Assembly: GCA_034430215.1 (NCBI GenBank)
Contig: DAOUFE010000036.1
Span: 1-64,000, forward strand
Reading direction: 5' to 3'
DNA length: 64,000 bases
Origin: UBA4782 sp034430215
GTDB taxonomy: Bacteria > Chloroflexota > Anaerolineae > Anaerolineales > Anaerolineaceae
Shown: one piece after another, positions 24,501 to 33,072 of the stretch
Position numbering within the stretch: position 1 is the stretch's first letter
How the letters are laid out: every line of letters begins with the position of its first letter
Made by a program: the position numbers and the translations under genes
The notes under the pieces: model-generated
Seen by the model: only the letters and a program-made list of their open reading frames with translations
The model's database searches: none
What the model was told of the DNA's origin: nothing

Positions 24501-25823
24501 TTACTTTTTGCCAAACTTCTCTTTCAAGATATCTTCCAGAGTTGGCTGCCCAATCTCCTGCAGTTCATAACGTACACGCTGCATAGGTTTGTTCACTTTG
24601 ATGATCCGGGTAAGATCGATTGGGGTTCCTGAGATCACCAGGTCGACATCGGATTTGTTGATTGTTTTTTCAAGGTCGCGTACCTGTGCCTCACCATACC
24701 CCATGGCTGGAAGGATCATTCCAGTGTTTGGATATTTCTTGTAAGTAGCAGCAATGGATGCCACTGCAAATGGGCGAGGATCAACAATCTCAGCCGCACC
24801 AAAACGACGGGCAGCTACCCAGCCTGCACCATACTTCATACCGCCATGTGTAAGTGTTGGGCCATCTTCAATGACCAGTACACGTTTCCCACGGATCGCT
24901 TCTGGATTATCAACAAATAATGGAGATGCGCCTTCAATGATCGTTGCTTTGGGGTTGAGAGAAGTAATGCTTTCGCGTACTGCGAGTACATTTTCAGGTA
25001 ATGCAGTATCTACCTTGTTAATGACAAACACATCCGCCATGCGTACATTCGTCTCGCCCGGATGGTAGGTATATTCATGTCCTGGACGGTGTGGGTCAAC
25101 CACAACAATGGAGAGGTTAGGATTGTAGAATGAGAAGTCATTGTTACCACCATCCCATAACACAATATCGACCTCTTGTTCAGCCTGGCGAAGGATGGCT
25201 TCATAATCCACACCAGCATAAACAATCACACCATTATCAAGATGAGGTTCGTATTCCTCACGCTCTTCAATAGTACATTCGTGTTTGTCCAGATCAGCAT
25301 ATGTTGCAAAACGCTGCACTGCTTGTTTTGCCAGATCACCGTAAGGCATGGGGTGGCGAATTGCTGCAACCTTATACCCCATTTCGCGTAAAATCAACGA
25401 AACACGACGGGTTGTCTGGCTTTTTCCAGAACCTGTACGTACTGCACAAACAGATACAACAGGTTTGGTTGATTTCACCATTGTGGTTTCTGGACCCATC
25501 AGGCGAAAATCAGCACCTGCAGCCATTACTTCGGATGCTTTATGCATCACATATTCGTGTGGAACATCACTGTAAGCGAAAATAACCTGTTCCACTTTAT
25601 GCTCTTTGATCAATTGTTCCAGGTCACTTTCGGGGTAGATTGGAATACCTTTTGGATACAACTTGCCAGCCAGCTCGGTCGGGTATTTGCGACCTTCGAT
25701 ATTTGGGATCTGGGTTGCAGTAAAAGCTACAACTTCATAAGCAGGATTATCACGAAAATACACATTGAAGTTGTGAAAATCGCGTCCTGCAGCTCCCATA
25801 ATCAATGTTCGAACAGGTGTCAT
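24501..25823 (-). CDS. COG2403-type GTPase, cyclic 2,3-diphosphoglycerate synthetase-like
   Basis: A 440-residue protein. The N-terminal Rossmann-like part (1-120) starts LIMGAAGRDFHNFNVYFRDN. A P-loop, VCAVRTGSGKSQTTRR, lies near residue 125-140, followed by VAAIRHPMPYGDL and a long nucleotide-binding domain. This is the architecture of archaeal cyclic 2,3-diphosphoglycerate synthetases, but bacterial homologues are mostly of unknown role. It sits between argS and obgE in a minus-strand series. Whether it makes cDPG here is unproven. Confidence 0.72.
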   Translation of the reverse strand: MTPVRTLIMGAAGRDFHNFNVYFRDNPAYEVVAFTATQIPNIEGRKYPTELAGKLYPKGIPIYPESDLEQLIKEHKVEQVIFAYSDVPHEYVMHKASEVMAAGADFRLMGPETTMVKSTKPVVSVCAVRTGSGKSQTTRRVSLILREMGYKVAAIRHPMPYGDLAKQAVQRFATYADLDKHECTIEEREEYEPHLDNGVIVYAGVDYEAILRQAEQEVDIVLWDGGNNDFSFYNPNLSIVVVDPHRPGHEYTYHPGETNVRMADVFVINKVDTALPENVLAVRESITSLNPKATIIEGASPLFVDNPEAIRGKRVLVIEDGPTLTHGGMKYGAGWVAARRFGAAEIVDPRPFAVASIAATYKKYPNTGMILPAMGYGEAQVRDLEKTINKSDVDLVISGTPIDLTRIIKVNKPMQRVRYELQEIGQPTLEDILKEKFGKK

Positions 25824-25875
25824 TTTATTGCTCCTTTTTAGTAGTTTCAGACCTTTTTGGGGTCTGGAATATTTC

Positions 25876-27630
25876 CTACATTATATCCGGTGTATTGATT
25901 CCAAGCACTGTCAAAGCATTGCTGATCGCCCGACGTGCAGCAGTGACAAGTTGTAACCGAAAATCTCGAACAGCGGGTTCAGCCTGTAACACCGGGCATT
26001 GACTGTAAAAATCATTAAAAGCTCTCGCCAACTCATACGCGTGATTCGTTATGACAAGGGGTTTAATATCCCTGGCTGCCTTTTGTATCTCTTGCGGGAA
26101 ACGGTTGATCAGATCAATCAGAGTGATCTCTGATGGTTCCAATTTTTCTGGAGGTTGCCATGTTGTTGGCAATGTTCCAGCTTTCCGCAAAATGCTGTTT
26201 GCACGCACTGCCGCATATTGTATATATGGAGCTGCCTGCCCATTGAAATCCAACGCGGTATCCCAATCAAATGTAACCACTTTGGTACTGTCGCGCGACA
26301 CCATCGAATATCGGATAGCGCCTAATGCTACATTGTAAGCAATTTCTTCTTGTTTCTTGCTGGTAATTTCTGGATTCTTGGTCTTTACAATTTCCAGGGC
26401 TCTGGTAGTTGCTTCGTGTACCAAGTCTTCCAATAGCACTACAGCTCCATCCCGTGAGGCAATAGTTACATTCCCTGGCAGGGTTACGATCTCGTAGGCA
26501 AGGTGATAGCATTGCTTTGCCCAAGAATATCCCATTAATTCCAGTGTCTTGAAGATTTGCTGCAGATATAAAGATTGGCGCACATCCACTACATAGATGG
26601 ATTGATCGAGATGGTATTCTTCGAATTTTTGGATCGCCAGTGGAATATCTTTTGTTGCATAAAGAGAAGTACCATCCGAGCGGAGGATCACCAGCACCCG
26701 GTATTTATCTTTTGTTCCGATAATCTCGTCAAGTGGAATGAAAACTGCATTTTCTGGCCGTTCATCGCGTGCCAGTCCTTTTTCAATCAGGGTTTTCACC
26801 AGGTCCTTACCCGAATCTTCCATATCACTTTCGAAATAATACCGGTCGAAACGCACACCCAACAAGGAATAGATTTGTTTGAATGCTTCCAAAGACCACT
26901 GGCGGGTTTTTTCCCACAATTCAACAATATCTGGATCGCGCCGATCCCAGCGAGCAAACAAGGCGCGCACTTCTGGTTCTACGGTTGGGTCTTCTTCATA
27001 ATAGCGGCTTGCTTGAACATAAATATCCCCAATCCATCGAACACAATTTTCAGGCGGCTCTTCGCCTGAATGAAATTTCAGGTAGCACCACAACCATTTG
27101 ATTACATGCAATCCAATATCGCCAATATAATTCGCGCGAATTACATCATTGCCAGCCCATTCAAGGATGTTACATACCGCACTGCCCAACACAACATTTC
27201 GTAGATGCCCTACGTGAAAAGCTTTGTGTGTATTGGGTTGTGAATATTCAACCATGATGCGCTTGTGAGTGGGCTTCCCTTTGCCATATTGCGAACCTTC
27301 CTCTTGCACTGTACTGATAACTTGTTTGGCAAAAGAAGAAGTCGAGAAGGTCAAATTTAGATACCCGCGTACAGCTTCGATTTTTGTAAAACCTTCGGGC
27401 AAGCCCAGGTGATCAGCAACCATCTGCGCTATTTGTTGGGCTCGTTCGCCAACGGGCGTTCCTTTTCCCTGCTTGTTCTCTTGAGCTGCTGTCTGGAAAA
27501 ATGAAGTGGAAATACCCCACTGCCCCGCGAATGGGATCCACTTCCAATCGATAGGCAGAACAGGTATTCCTTCTTCCGTGAGAAAGGAATCTATTTGTTG
27601 CGATATTTGTTGCTGGATTTGTTCAAACAT
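25876..27630 (-). CDS. argS: Arginyl-tRNA synthetase
   Basis: Charges tRNA-Arg. The 584-residue class I synthetase has the N-terminal additional domain (1-115), VEYSQPNTHKAFHVGHLRN near 128-146 containing the HIGH-type motif HVGH, and a C-terminal anticodon-binding DALR domain ending ALTVLGINTPDIM. The KMSKS loop is degenerate (ASRDGAVV), as is common in ArgS. It is preceded by the rpsT terminator, so it likely has its own promoter. Confidence 0.94.
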   Translation of the reverse strand: MFEQIQQQISQQIDSFLTEEGIPVLPIDWKWIPFAGQWGISTSFFQTAAQENKQGKGTPVGERAQQIAQMVADHLGLPEGFTKIEAVRGYLNLTFSTSSFAKQVISTVQEEGSQYGKGKPTHKRIMVEYSQPNTHKAFHVGHLRNVVLGSAVCNILEWAGNDVIRANYIGDIGLHVIKWLWCYLKFHSGEEPPENCVRWIGDIYVQASRYYEEDPTVEPEVRALFARWDRRDPDIVELWEKTRQWSLEAFKQIYSLLGVRFDRYYFESDMEDSGKDLVKTLIEKGLARDERPENAVFIPLDEIIGTKDKYRVLVILRSDGTSLYATKDIPLAIQKFEEYHLDQSIYVVDVRQSLYLQQIFKTLELMGYSWAKQCYHLAYEIVTLPGNVTIASRDGAVVLLEDLVHEATTRALEIVKTKNPEITSKKQEEIAYNVALGAIRYSMVSRDSTKVVTFDWDTALDFNGQAAPYIQYAAVRANSILRKAGTLPTTWQPPEKLEPSEITLIDLINRFPQEIQKAARDIKPLVITNHAYELARAFNDFYSQCPVLQAEPAVRDFRLQLVTAARRAISNALTVLGINTPDIM

Positions 27631-27641
27631 TACTTTTCCCT

Positions 27642-27675
27642 GGTGACGAAAAAAGCGGGAGGAATGTCTCCCGCT
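27642..27675 (-). terminator. Intrinsic terminator of rpsT
   Basis: AGCGGGAG (27654-27661) pairs with CTCCCGCT (27668-27675); on the minus strand it is followed by TTTTTTCG. It lies between rpsT and argS. Confidence 0.8.
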
Positions 27676-27740
27676 GTGTGTGGTATAAAAAACTCACCCG
27701 AAATCCGGGGAGGGAAATGTGGCTTGAAGCCACCCAGTGT

Positions 27741-28007
27741 TTACTTACCCAGAGTTGCCAGACTTTTCATCAGGCGGCTTTTTCGTCGGGCGGCATTGTT
27801 TTTATGAATAACGCCTTTGGAAGCTGCAATATCCAATGCACGAATTGCTTCTTTAACGGTCTGTTCAGCCTGTTCTTTTTCTTCAGCAAGGATCAACACA
27901 CGAGAGCGCTGGATAAATGTACGGGCACGTCCACGGTAGATACGATTACTGATGCGGCGTTTTTCATTCTGTTTATTTCGCTTGATTGCGGACTTAATAT
28001 TAGCCAA
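27741..28007 (-). CDS. rpsT: 30S ribosomal protein S20
   Basis: An 88-residue, strongly basic protein beginning MANIKSAIKRNKQNEKRRI, with the helical repeat and C-terminal AARRKSRLMKSLA of S20. It binds 16S rRNA in the small-subunit body. GGAGG is at good distance before the ATG. It is a single-gene transcript, judged by the terminator just downstream. Confidence 0.95.
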   Translation of the reverse strand: MANIKSAIKRNKQNEKRRISNRIYRGRARTFIQRSRVLILAEEKEQAEQTVKEAIRALDIAASKGVIHKNNAARRKSRLMKSLATLGK

Positions 28008-28133
28008 CTTCGTTCCTCCAATACTTAATTACCATAATGCGAACGTAAATTTTACTCGAAGAGGCTATATTTGTCTAGAAAAACTAATGATTTTTTCACA
28101 GATAAAATTCTTTTTTTACCTCTATTCCCTTAT

Positions 28134-29102
28134 TCATTGAATGAACGCTGCCTTTAATGCATTTATTCTCAAGCGAAAACTCGCCTTTACGATTTCATTT
28201 TCCTTGATGAGGTCATACCCATGAATGGTTCTTTTTGTCTGGTTTAGATACACCGTTACCCCATCTGCGCGCAGGCGATTGGCATAATTTACACCTTCAT
28301 CATGCAATGGATCGAATTCTGTTGTTTCTATGTATGCTGGAGGAAGGTTCTTCAACGATTCAGCCTTTATCGGGCTTGCATAAGGAGATACAGGACCTTC
28401 CCATCCTCTTAAATAAACCTCCCACATCCTGCGGTTTGCTGCAGCGTTCCATACAGGGGTATCAACATATTGATATGAAGATTTTGTCGAAAGACTGCAA
28501 TCAATAACCGGGTAGATTAACATTTGCAGGCATATTTCAGGGCCTTTACGATCGCGCGCCATCAGAGCCACTGCTGCTGCTAATGCACCACCAGCACTAT
28601 CCCCATAGACAGCTATCCTCTTTCTATCAATTCCAAGCTTATCTGCATTTTTACACACCCATAGCAAAGCAGCATAGCAATCTTCAACGCCATAAGGAAA
28701 AGGATAATCCAACGCCAATCGGTAATCTACAGAGATGATCTTGAACGGAATATCCCTGGTGAAACCTGCAATAATATTTTCTTGTATAGGGTTTCCTCCC
28801 AAAACAAATCCACCTCCGTGAAAATACAACACGCAGGGTGATGGTTCCAGAATGATTTTTGGCTGGAATATCGTTATTGGGATCTTTTCGCTGTCAAAAC
28901 TCTTTATCTTGACCTTTCTGGTTATGAGGTCATGAGGAGGTTTGATGAACAATGCTCCAAGTGTTTCTAATGCTGCTCCAATACGAAGTGTGGTCGGAGA
29001 GGAATAAGGAGTGACTTTAATTGCAAAATCTTCGTGAATATCATACTTATCATACGCTGCAGGTAACATCGCATTATCCCAATAATATGTTTTGTTAATC
29101 AT
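28134..29102 (-). CDS. Alpha/beta hydrolase, hormone-sensitive-lipase-like esterase
   Basis: A 322-residue cytoplasmic esterase. The oxyanion motif HGGGFVLGG lies near residue 94-102, the nucleophile GDSAGGALAA near 168, the acid in EFDPLHDEG near 265 and the His in IHGYDL near 295, the complete HSL/family IV set. The physiological substrate is unknown. A TATAAA box ends 6 nt before the ATG, suggesting a leaderless transcript that starts just after the pgk terminator. Confidence 0.82.
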   Translation of the reverse strand: MINKTYYWDNAMLPAAYDKYDIHEDFAIKVTPYSSPTTLRIGAALETLGALFIKPPHDLITRKVKIKSFDSEKIPITIFQPKIILEPSPCVLYFHGGGFVLGGNPIQENIIAGFTRDIPFKIISVDYRLALDYPFPYGVEDCYAALLWVCKNADKLGIDRKRIAVYGDSAGGALAAAVALMARDRKGPEICLQMLIYPVIDCSLSTKSSYQYVDTPVWNAAANRRMWEVYLRGWEGPVSPYASPIKAESLKNLPPAYIETTEFDPLHDEGVNYANRLRADGVTVYLNQTKRTIHGYDLIKENEIVKASFRLRINALKAAFIQ

Positions 29103-29131
29103 ACACTATTTATAACGCCAGAAAAAAAGGA

Positions 29132-29167
29132 AAATAAAAAAACCGGTTTCCAAATTGGAAACCGGTT
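29132..29167 (-). terminator. Intrinsic terminator of pgk
   Basis: AACCGGTTTCC (29141-29151) pairs with GGAAACCGGTT (29157-29167) with a 5-nt loop. The minus strand continues TTTTTTTATTTTCC. Confidence 0.88.
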
Positions 29168-29185
29168 ATAGGATCAAATCAGGTA

Positions 29186-30361
29186 CTACTTATCCTGCAA
29201 AGCAGCCACTCCTGGTAACGCAAGTCCTTCCAGCATTTCCAGTGATGCACCACCACCAGTAGAAATATGAGTGATCTTATCCGTCAAGCCTGATTGCTGA
29301 ATGGCAGCAACGGAATCACCACCTCCAATGACGCTGATCGCATTACTTTCGGCTACCGCTTTAGCAACTCCAAAAGTGCCCTTGGCAAAGTTCGGGAATT
29401 CGAAGACACCCATTGGGCCGTTCCATACAACCGTGCCTGCAGCAGCCACAACTTTTCCAAATGTCTTTACGGTTTCTGGACCGATATCCAAAATGCGCCA
29501 GCCATCAGGGATGGGACCCATTGATATTACTTTCGAAGCTGCACCATCTTCGAACTTATCAGCGATCACAACATCCACGGGTAGGTGTAGTTTTGAAGAA
29601 CCCTGAGCCAATAATTCTCTGGCTGTATCCAGTGCTTCTTCTTCTACCAGGCTGTCAGCTACAGGATACCCCTGGGCTTTGAAAAAAGTATTAGCCATTC
29701 CACCGCCGATCAGAATCTGATCAGCCTTGGTGAGCAGGTTCTTAATCACACCAATTTTGTCACTGATCTTGGCACCGCCTAAAATTGCAACAAAAGGTCG
29801 TTTTGGATCTTCAATCGCTTTGCTTAGATATTGGATTTCTTTTTCCATCAAGAATCCAGCTACACCAGGCAGATATTTCGTTACACCCTCCGTTGAAGAG
29901 TGTGCGCGGTGCGCAGAGCCAAACGCATCGTTTACATACAGGTCAGCCAGAGATGCCATTTTTTGGGAAAGCTCAGGATCGTTCTTTTCTTCTTCTGGAT
30001 GGAAACGAGTGTTTTCAAGGACTAAAACTTCACCGGGTTTCAAGACTTTTGCAGCAGCTTCTGCAACAGGTCCAACACAATCTTCGGCGAAAGCAACTGG
30101 CTTTCCCATCAACTTCGCCAAATGCTCAGCAACTGGTTTCAAAGAAAACTTTGGATCTGGTCCACCTTTTGGTCGTCCAAGGTGTGAGCACAGGATCACG
30201 GCAGCTCCTTGCTGTAGAAGGTATTCAATTGTGGGTAATGCTGCACGTACGCGAGTGTCATCACCTACCACACCATCTTTCAGAGGAACATTAAAATCCA
30301 CCCGAACCAACACACGTTTTCCTTTAACGTTAATATCTTTCACGGTTTTTTTATTGAACAT
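29186..30361 (-). CDS. pgk: Phosphoglycerate kinase
   Basis: Converts 1,3-bisphosphoglycerate and ADP to 3-phosphoglycerate and ATP in glycolysis. The 391-residue protein has VLVRVDFNVPL near 18-28, NTRFHPEEEKND near 115, and the C-terminal nucleotide loop GGGDSVAAIQQSG near 350. AGGAGG precedes the ATG. It lies downstream of gap in the same direction, with a strong hairpin between them. Confidence 0.96.
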   Translation of the reverse strand: MFNKKTVKDINVKGKRVLVRVDFNVPLKDGVVGDDTRVRAALPTIEYLLQQGAAVILCSHLGRPKGGPDPKFSLKPVAEHLAKLMGKPVAFAEDCVGPVAEAAAKVLKPGEVLVLENTRFHPEEEKNDPELSQKMASLADLYVNDAFGSAHRAHSSTEGVTKYLPGVAGFLMEKEIQYLSKAIEDPKRPFVAILGGAKISDKIGVIKNLLTKADQILIGGGMANTFFKAQGYPVADSLVEEEALDTARELLAQGSSKLHLPVDVVIADKFEDGAASKVISMGPIPDGWRILDIGPETVKTFGKVVAAAGTVVWNGPMGVFEFPNFAKGTFGVAKAVAESNAISVIGGGDSVAAIQQSGLTDKITHISTGGGASLEMLEGLALPGVAALQDK

Positions 30362-30386
30362 GGATAACCTCCTGAGTTGGTCAAAT

Positions 30387-30435
30387 AATAATGCGTAATC
30401 TGCTGCAATGAATGCTATTCAGATTACGCATTATT
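30387..30435 (-). terminator. Strong hairpin between gap and pgk
   Basis: A 16-bp perfect inverted repeat, AATAATGCGTAATCTG (30387-30402) and CAGATTACGCATTATT (30420-30435), with a 17-nt loop. On the minus strand a short T-rich stretch follows (ATTTG). It may be a partial terminator tuning gap versus pgk, or an mRNA-stability hairpin protecting the gap message. Confidence 0.6.
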
Positions 30436-30453
30436 TTAAAGTCCTAAACCAGA

Positions 30454-31506
30454 TTACAGACTTTTTGCCATCATTGCTGCAAGGTCAGCAGCACGGCAGG
30501 AATAACCCCACTCATTATCATACCAGGCAACTACTTTAACGAGGTTGCCACCCATCACCATGGTTGAAGGCAGGTCAACGATAGACGAACGAGGATCGCC
30601 CTTGAAGTCCATAGAAACCAATGGATCACCATATTCACCAGTGGTCACACCGAGGATACCCTTGAGTGCACCCTTGGATGCTTCAATGAATGCGGCATTA
30701 AGTTCTTCTTTGGTGGTAGATTTCTCGATAGTAGCAGAAAGATCGACTACAGAGACTGTTGGGGTTGGAACCCGCAATGAATAACCATCAAATCGACCCT
30801 TCAATTCAGGGATAACAAGTGCGACAGCTTTTGCAGCACCGGTTGTTGTTGGGATGATATTCAATCCAGCAGCGCGTGATCGGCGCATTTCTTTCTTATG
30901 CCCCTGATCGAGGATTACCTGATCATTGGTGTAAGAATGGATGGTAGTCATTACAGCATGCTGAATGCCAAACTTTGTGTGTAATATTTTTGCCGCTGGT
31001 GCCAGGCAGTTGGTTGTGCAGGAAGCATTGGAAACAACATGATGCTTTGCGGGATCATATTTTTCATCATTTACACCCAGAACGATCGTCAGGTCTTCAT
31101 TCTTTGCAGGTGCAGAAATAATGACTTTCTTTGCTCCACCTTTATCGATGTGCACACGAGCCCCTGGTTTGCCTTTCTCAGGGTCACCAATAGCATCGGT
31201 GAATAGACCTGTGGATTCGATCACGATATCAACACCAAGATCTTTCCAAGGAAGGTTGCCTGGATCTTTTTCAGCAAATACGCGGATCTTGTGTCCGTCC
31301 ACAACCAGGTCATTTCCATCAATATCGACTGAACCGTGGTAGGCACCGTAGTTTGAGTCATATTTCAGTAAATGAGCATTCTGTTTGATATCAAACAGAT
31401 CATTGATTGCGTTTACTTCCAGTTCATCACCGTGTAACTCAGTAATGGCTTTTAAAACCTGGCGGCCAATTCGCCCAAATCCATTAATTCCAACTTGAAT
31501 TTTCAT
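30454..31506 (-). CDS. gap: Glyceraldehyde-3-phosphate dehydrogenase, type I
   Basis: The 350-residue NAD-dependent enzyme of glycolysis has the Rossmann start IQVGINGFGRIGRQVLKA, the catalytic Cys in SNASCTTNCLAP near residue 160, and WYDNEWGYSCR near the C-terminus. The length and all landmarks are normal. Its order, gap then pgk, is conserved in many bacteria. Confidence 0.96.
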   Translation of the reverse strand: MKIQVGINGFGRIGRQVLKAITELHGDELEVNAINDLFDIKQNAHLLKYDSNYGAYHGSVDIDGNDLVVDGHKIRVFAEKDPGNLPWKDLGVDIVIESTGLFTDAIGDPEKGKPGARVHIDKGGAKKVIISAPAKNEDLTIVLGVNDEKYDPAKHHVVSNASCTTNCLAPAAKILHTKFGIQHAVMTTIHSYTNDQVILDQGHKKEMRRSRAAGLNIIPTTTGAAKAVALVIPELKGRFDGYSLRVPTPTVSVVDLSATIEKSTTKEELNAAFIEASKGALKGILGVTTGEYGDPLVSMDFKGDPRSSIVDLPSTMVMGGNLVKVVAWYDNEWGYSCRAADLAAMMAKSL

Positions 31507-31570
31507 ATTGTATAGTCCTCCAAATCATCATATTATTGAATTTTACCATGCCAAAGAAATTTTGAAGCTA

Positions 31571-32914
31571 TCATTTACTCTCATCTTTTCCAACCAGAGG
31601 TCCTGTTCGCTCCTGAAAAAGATCGATTACAACTTGAGCAAGCTTATCCGATGCATGACGCCATGTATTGCTCTTGTCAACTAAAGAAGTACAATAAGTC
31701 GCATATTGCTGCTTTAGATCGGGATCTGGTTTCACCCAATCACTATTGGCCGGTAAGTGTCCATCGAATTGGTTGTTACAGATCACAAGGTCAAAAATAC
31801 GGCCATTGACATGCTTTTCGATAGCATGAAGGTGATCAGCACAACTATATCCATCCGTTTCACCCGGTTGCGTTGCAACATTACAGATATAAAACTTCAT
31901 CGCCTTGCTTGCTCGAATGGCTTCTGCAATATCCGGCACCAACAAGTTAGGCATTATGCTGGTATAAAGACTACCAGGACCAATAATGATAAGGTCTGCA
32001 CTCAATATTGCCTGGATTGCAGGGGGAAAAGCCAACACATTGGATGGCTCCAACCACACCCGTTCAATTTTGCCAGTTGCTTGAGGAATTTGACTTTCCC
32101 CTTTCACCTTTATGGAAGGTTTGGTTGCGTCTTTTGAGATTTCAGCAGAAAGCTTAACATCACGTAATGTTGAAGGTAATACCTGCCCCTGAACTGCAAG
32201 AACTCGACCTGATTCAGCAATAGCTTCTTCAAAGCTGCCCGTGATATCCGCAAGAGCTGTGATGAGAAGATTTCCCAGATTATGTCCATTCAGACCGGTG
32301 GAATCCGCAAAACGATATTGAAATATCTGTGACATCATAGCTTCATTCGTAGAAAGTGCTGCAAGGCAATTCCGTAGATCACCGGGGGGTAATACACCCA
32401 TTCGGTTGCGTAATTCCCCTGATGAGCCACCATCATCCGCTACCGTAACGATTGCTGTCAGATTGGAAGTATAGTTCTTTAAACCACGCAAAAGGGAAGC
32501 CAGACCTGTACCACCGCCAATCGTCACGATACGAGGACCTCGCTCACGACGTCTGTGCTGTGTCAGAGTATTGATAATATCGTTCCCTGGTCGGATGAAT
32601 GGTTTTAACAGCGAATGGTTTAACCCCCATACTCCAATCATTATAAAGATAATGCCCAACCCTCCAAAAATTAACGCACGCAATGTGCGGTCTAGAAAGC
32701 GAAGGGACAAGAAGGATAGTATTGGCAGCCACCATGTGTCCGGTGCAGTTCGATAAACATCCAGCACCAATACAGCAAAACCAATCCCTAACAGGGTTGT
32801 ACCAGCCAGAATGACCGCAAGCCAGCGTTTTACACCCAATCCTGGGGTTAACCATCGGCTTTCTTCACGGATAAATTTAATAACACGTTGGAAAATATTC
32901 TCTTTTGCTCGCAT
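31571..32914 (-). CDS. YvcK/CofD-family UDP-sugar-binding regulator with membrane anchor
   Basis: A 447-residue protein. Two hydrophobic helices lie at about 32-52 and 80-105, and the YvcK/CofD fold starts at VTIGGGTGLASLLRGLKNY near 130, followed by VTVADDGGSSGELR. YvcK proteins bind UDP-GlcNAc and control gluconeogenic growth and cell-wall precursor flux, often under Ser/Thr kinase control. The membrane-anchored N-terminus distinguishes this from the soluble Bacillus type. It has a canonical promoter and a leaderless-type start. Confidence 0.82.
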   Translation of the reverse strand: MRAKENIFQRVIKFIREESRWLTPGLGVKRWLAVILAGTTLLGIGFAVLVLDVYRTAPDTWWLPILSFLSLRFLDRTLRALIFGGLGIIFIMIGVWGLNHSLLKPFIRPGNDIINTLTQHRRRERGPRIVTIGGGTGLASLLRGLKNYTSNLTAIVTVADDGGSSGELRNRMGVLPPGDLRNCLAALSTNEAMMSQIFQYRFADSTGLNGHNLGNLLITALADITGSFEEAIAESGRVLAVQGQVLPSTLRDVKLSAEISKDATKPSIKVKGESQIPQATGKIERVWLEPSNVLAFPPAIQAILSADLIIIGPGSLYTSIMPNLLVPDIAEAIRASKAMKFYICNVATQPGETDGYSCADHLHAIEKHVNGRIFDLVICNNQFDGHLPANSDWVKPDPDLKQQYATYCTSLVDKSNTWRHASDKLAQVVIDLFQERTGPLVGKDESK

Positions 32915-32922
32915 CTATTTGA

Positions 32923-32951
32923 ATAATACTCGTGATTCATAACCTCGTCAA
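32923..32951 (-). promoter_or_regulatory. Promoter of the YvcK-like gene
   Basis: On the minus strand TTGACG (32951-32946), 17-bp spacer, TATTAT (32928-32923), then 8 nt to the ATG at 32914. No Shine-Dalgarno is present; leaderless transcript predicted. Confidence 0.7.
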
Positions 32952-33008
32952 CAAACCTATATCCATCAAAGAAAAATTTTCATTTCCTTTTAATGCTTTC
33001 GCTCGGGA

Positions 33009-33037
33009 TTTGAGCGGTATTTTTCCGATGATATAAT
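33009..33037 (+). promoter_or_regulatory. Promoter of the aminotransferase gene
   Basis: TTGAGC (33009-33014), 17-bp spacer, TATAAT (33032-33037). In contrast to several neighbours it has a real leader with GAGGAGGGG before the ATG at 33073. Confidence 0.7.
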
Positions 33038-33072
33038 TTTAGAGAACGAAAATTCATCCGAGGAGGGGCTTT

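Noticed and set aside
25848..25866. CAGACC/GGTCTG inverted repeat between argS and the COG2403 GTPase
   Set aside because: Six base pairs and no T-run on the minus strand; too weak to call a terminator.
29727..30398. Long plus-strand open frame opposite pgk (223 codons)
   Set aside because: It lies fully antisense to pgk, whose protein is unmistakable, and has no recognisable motif or ribosome site.
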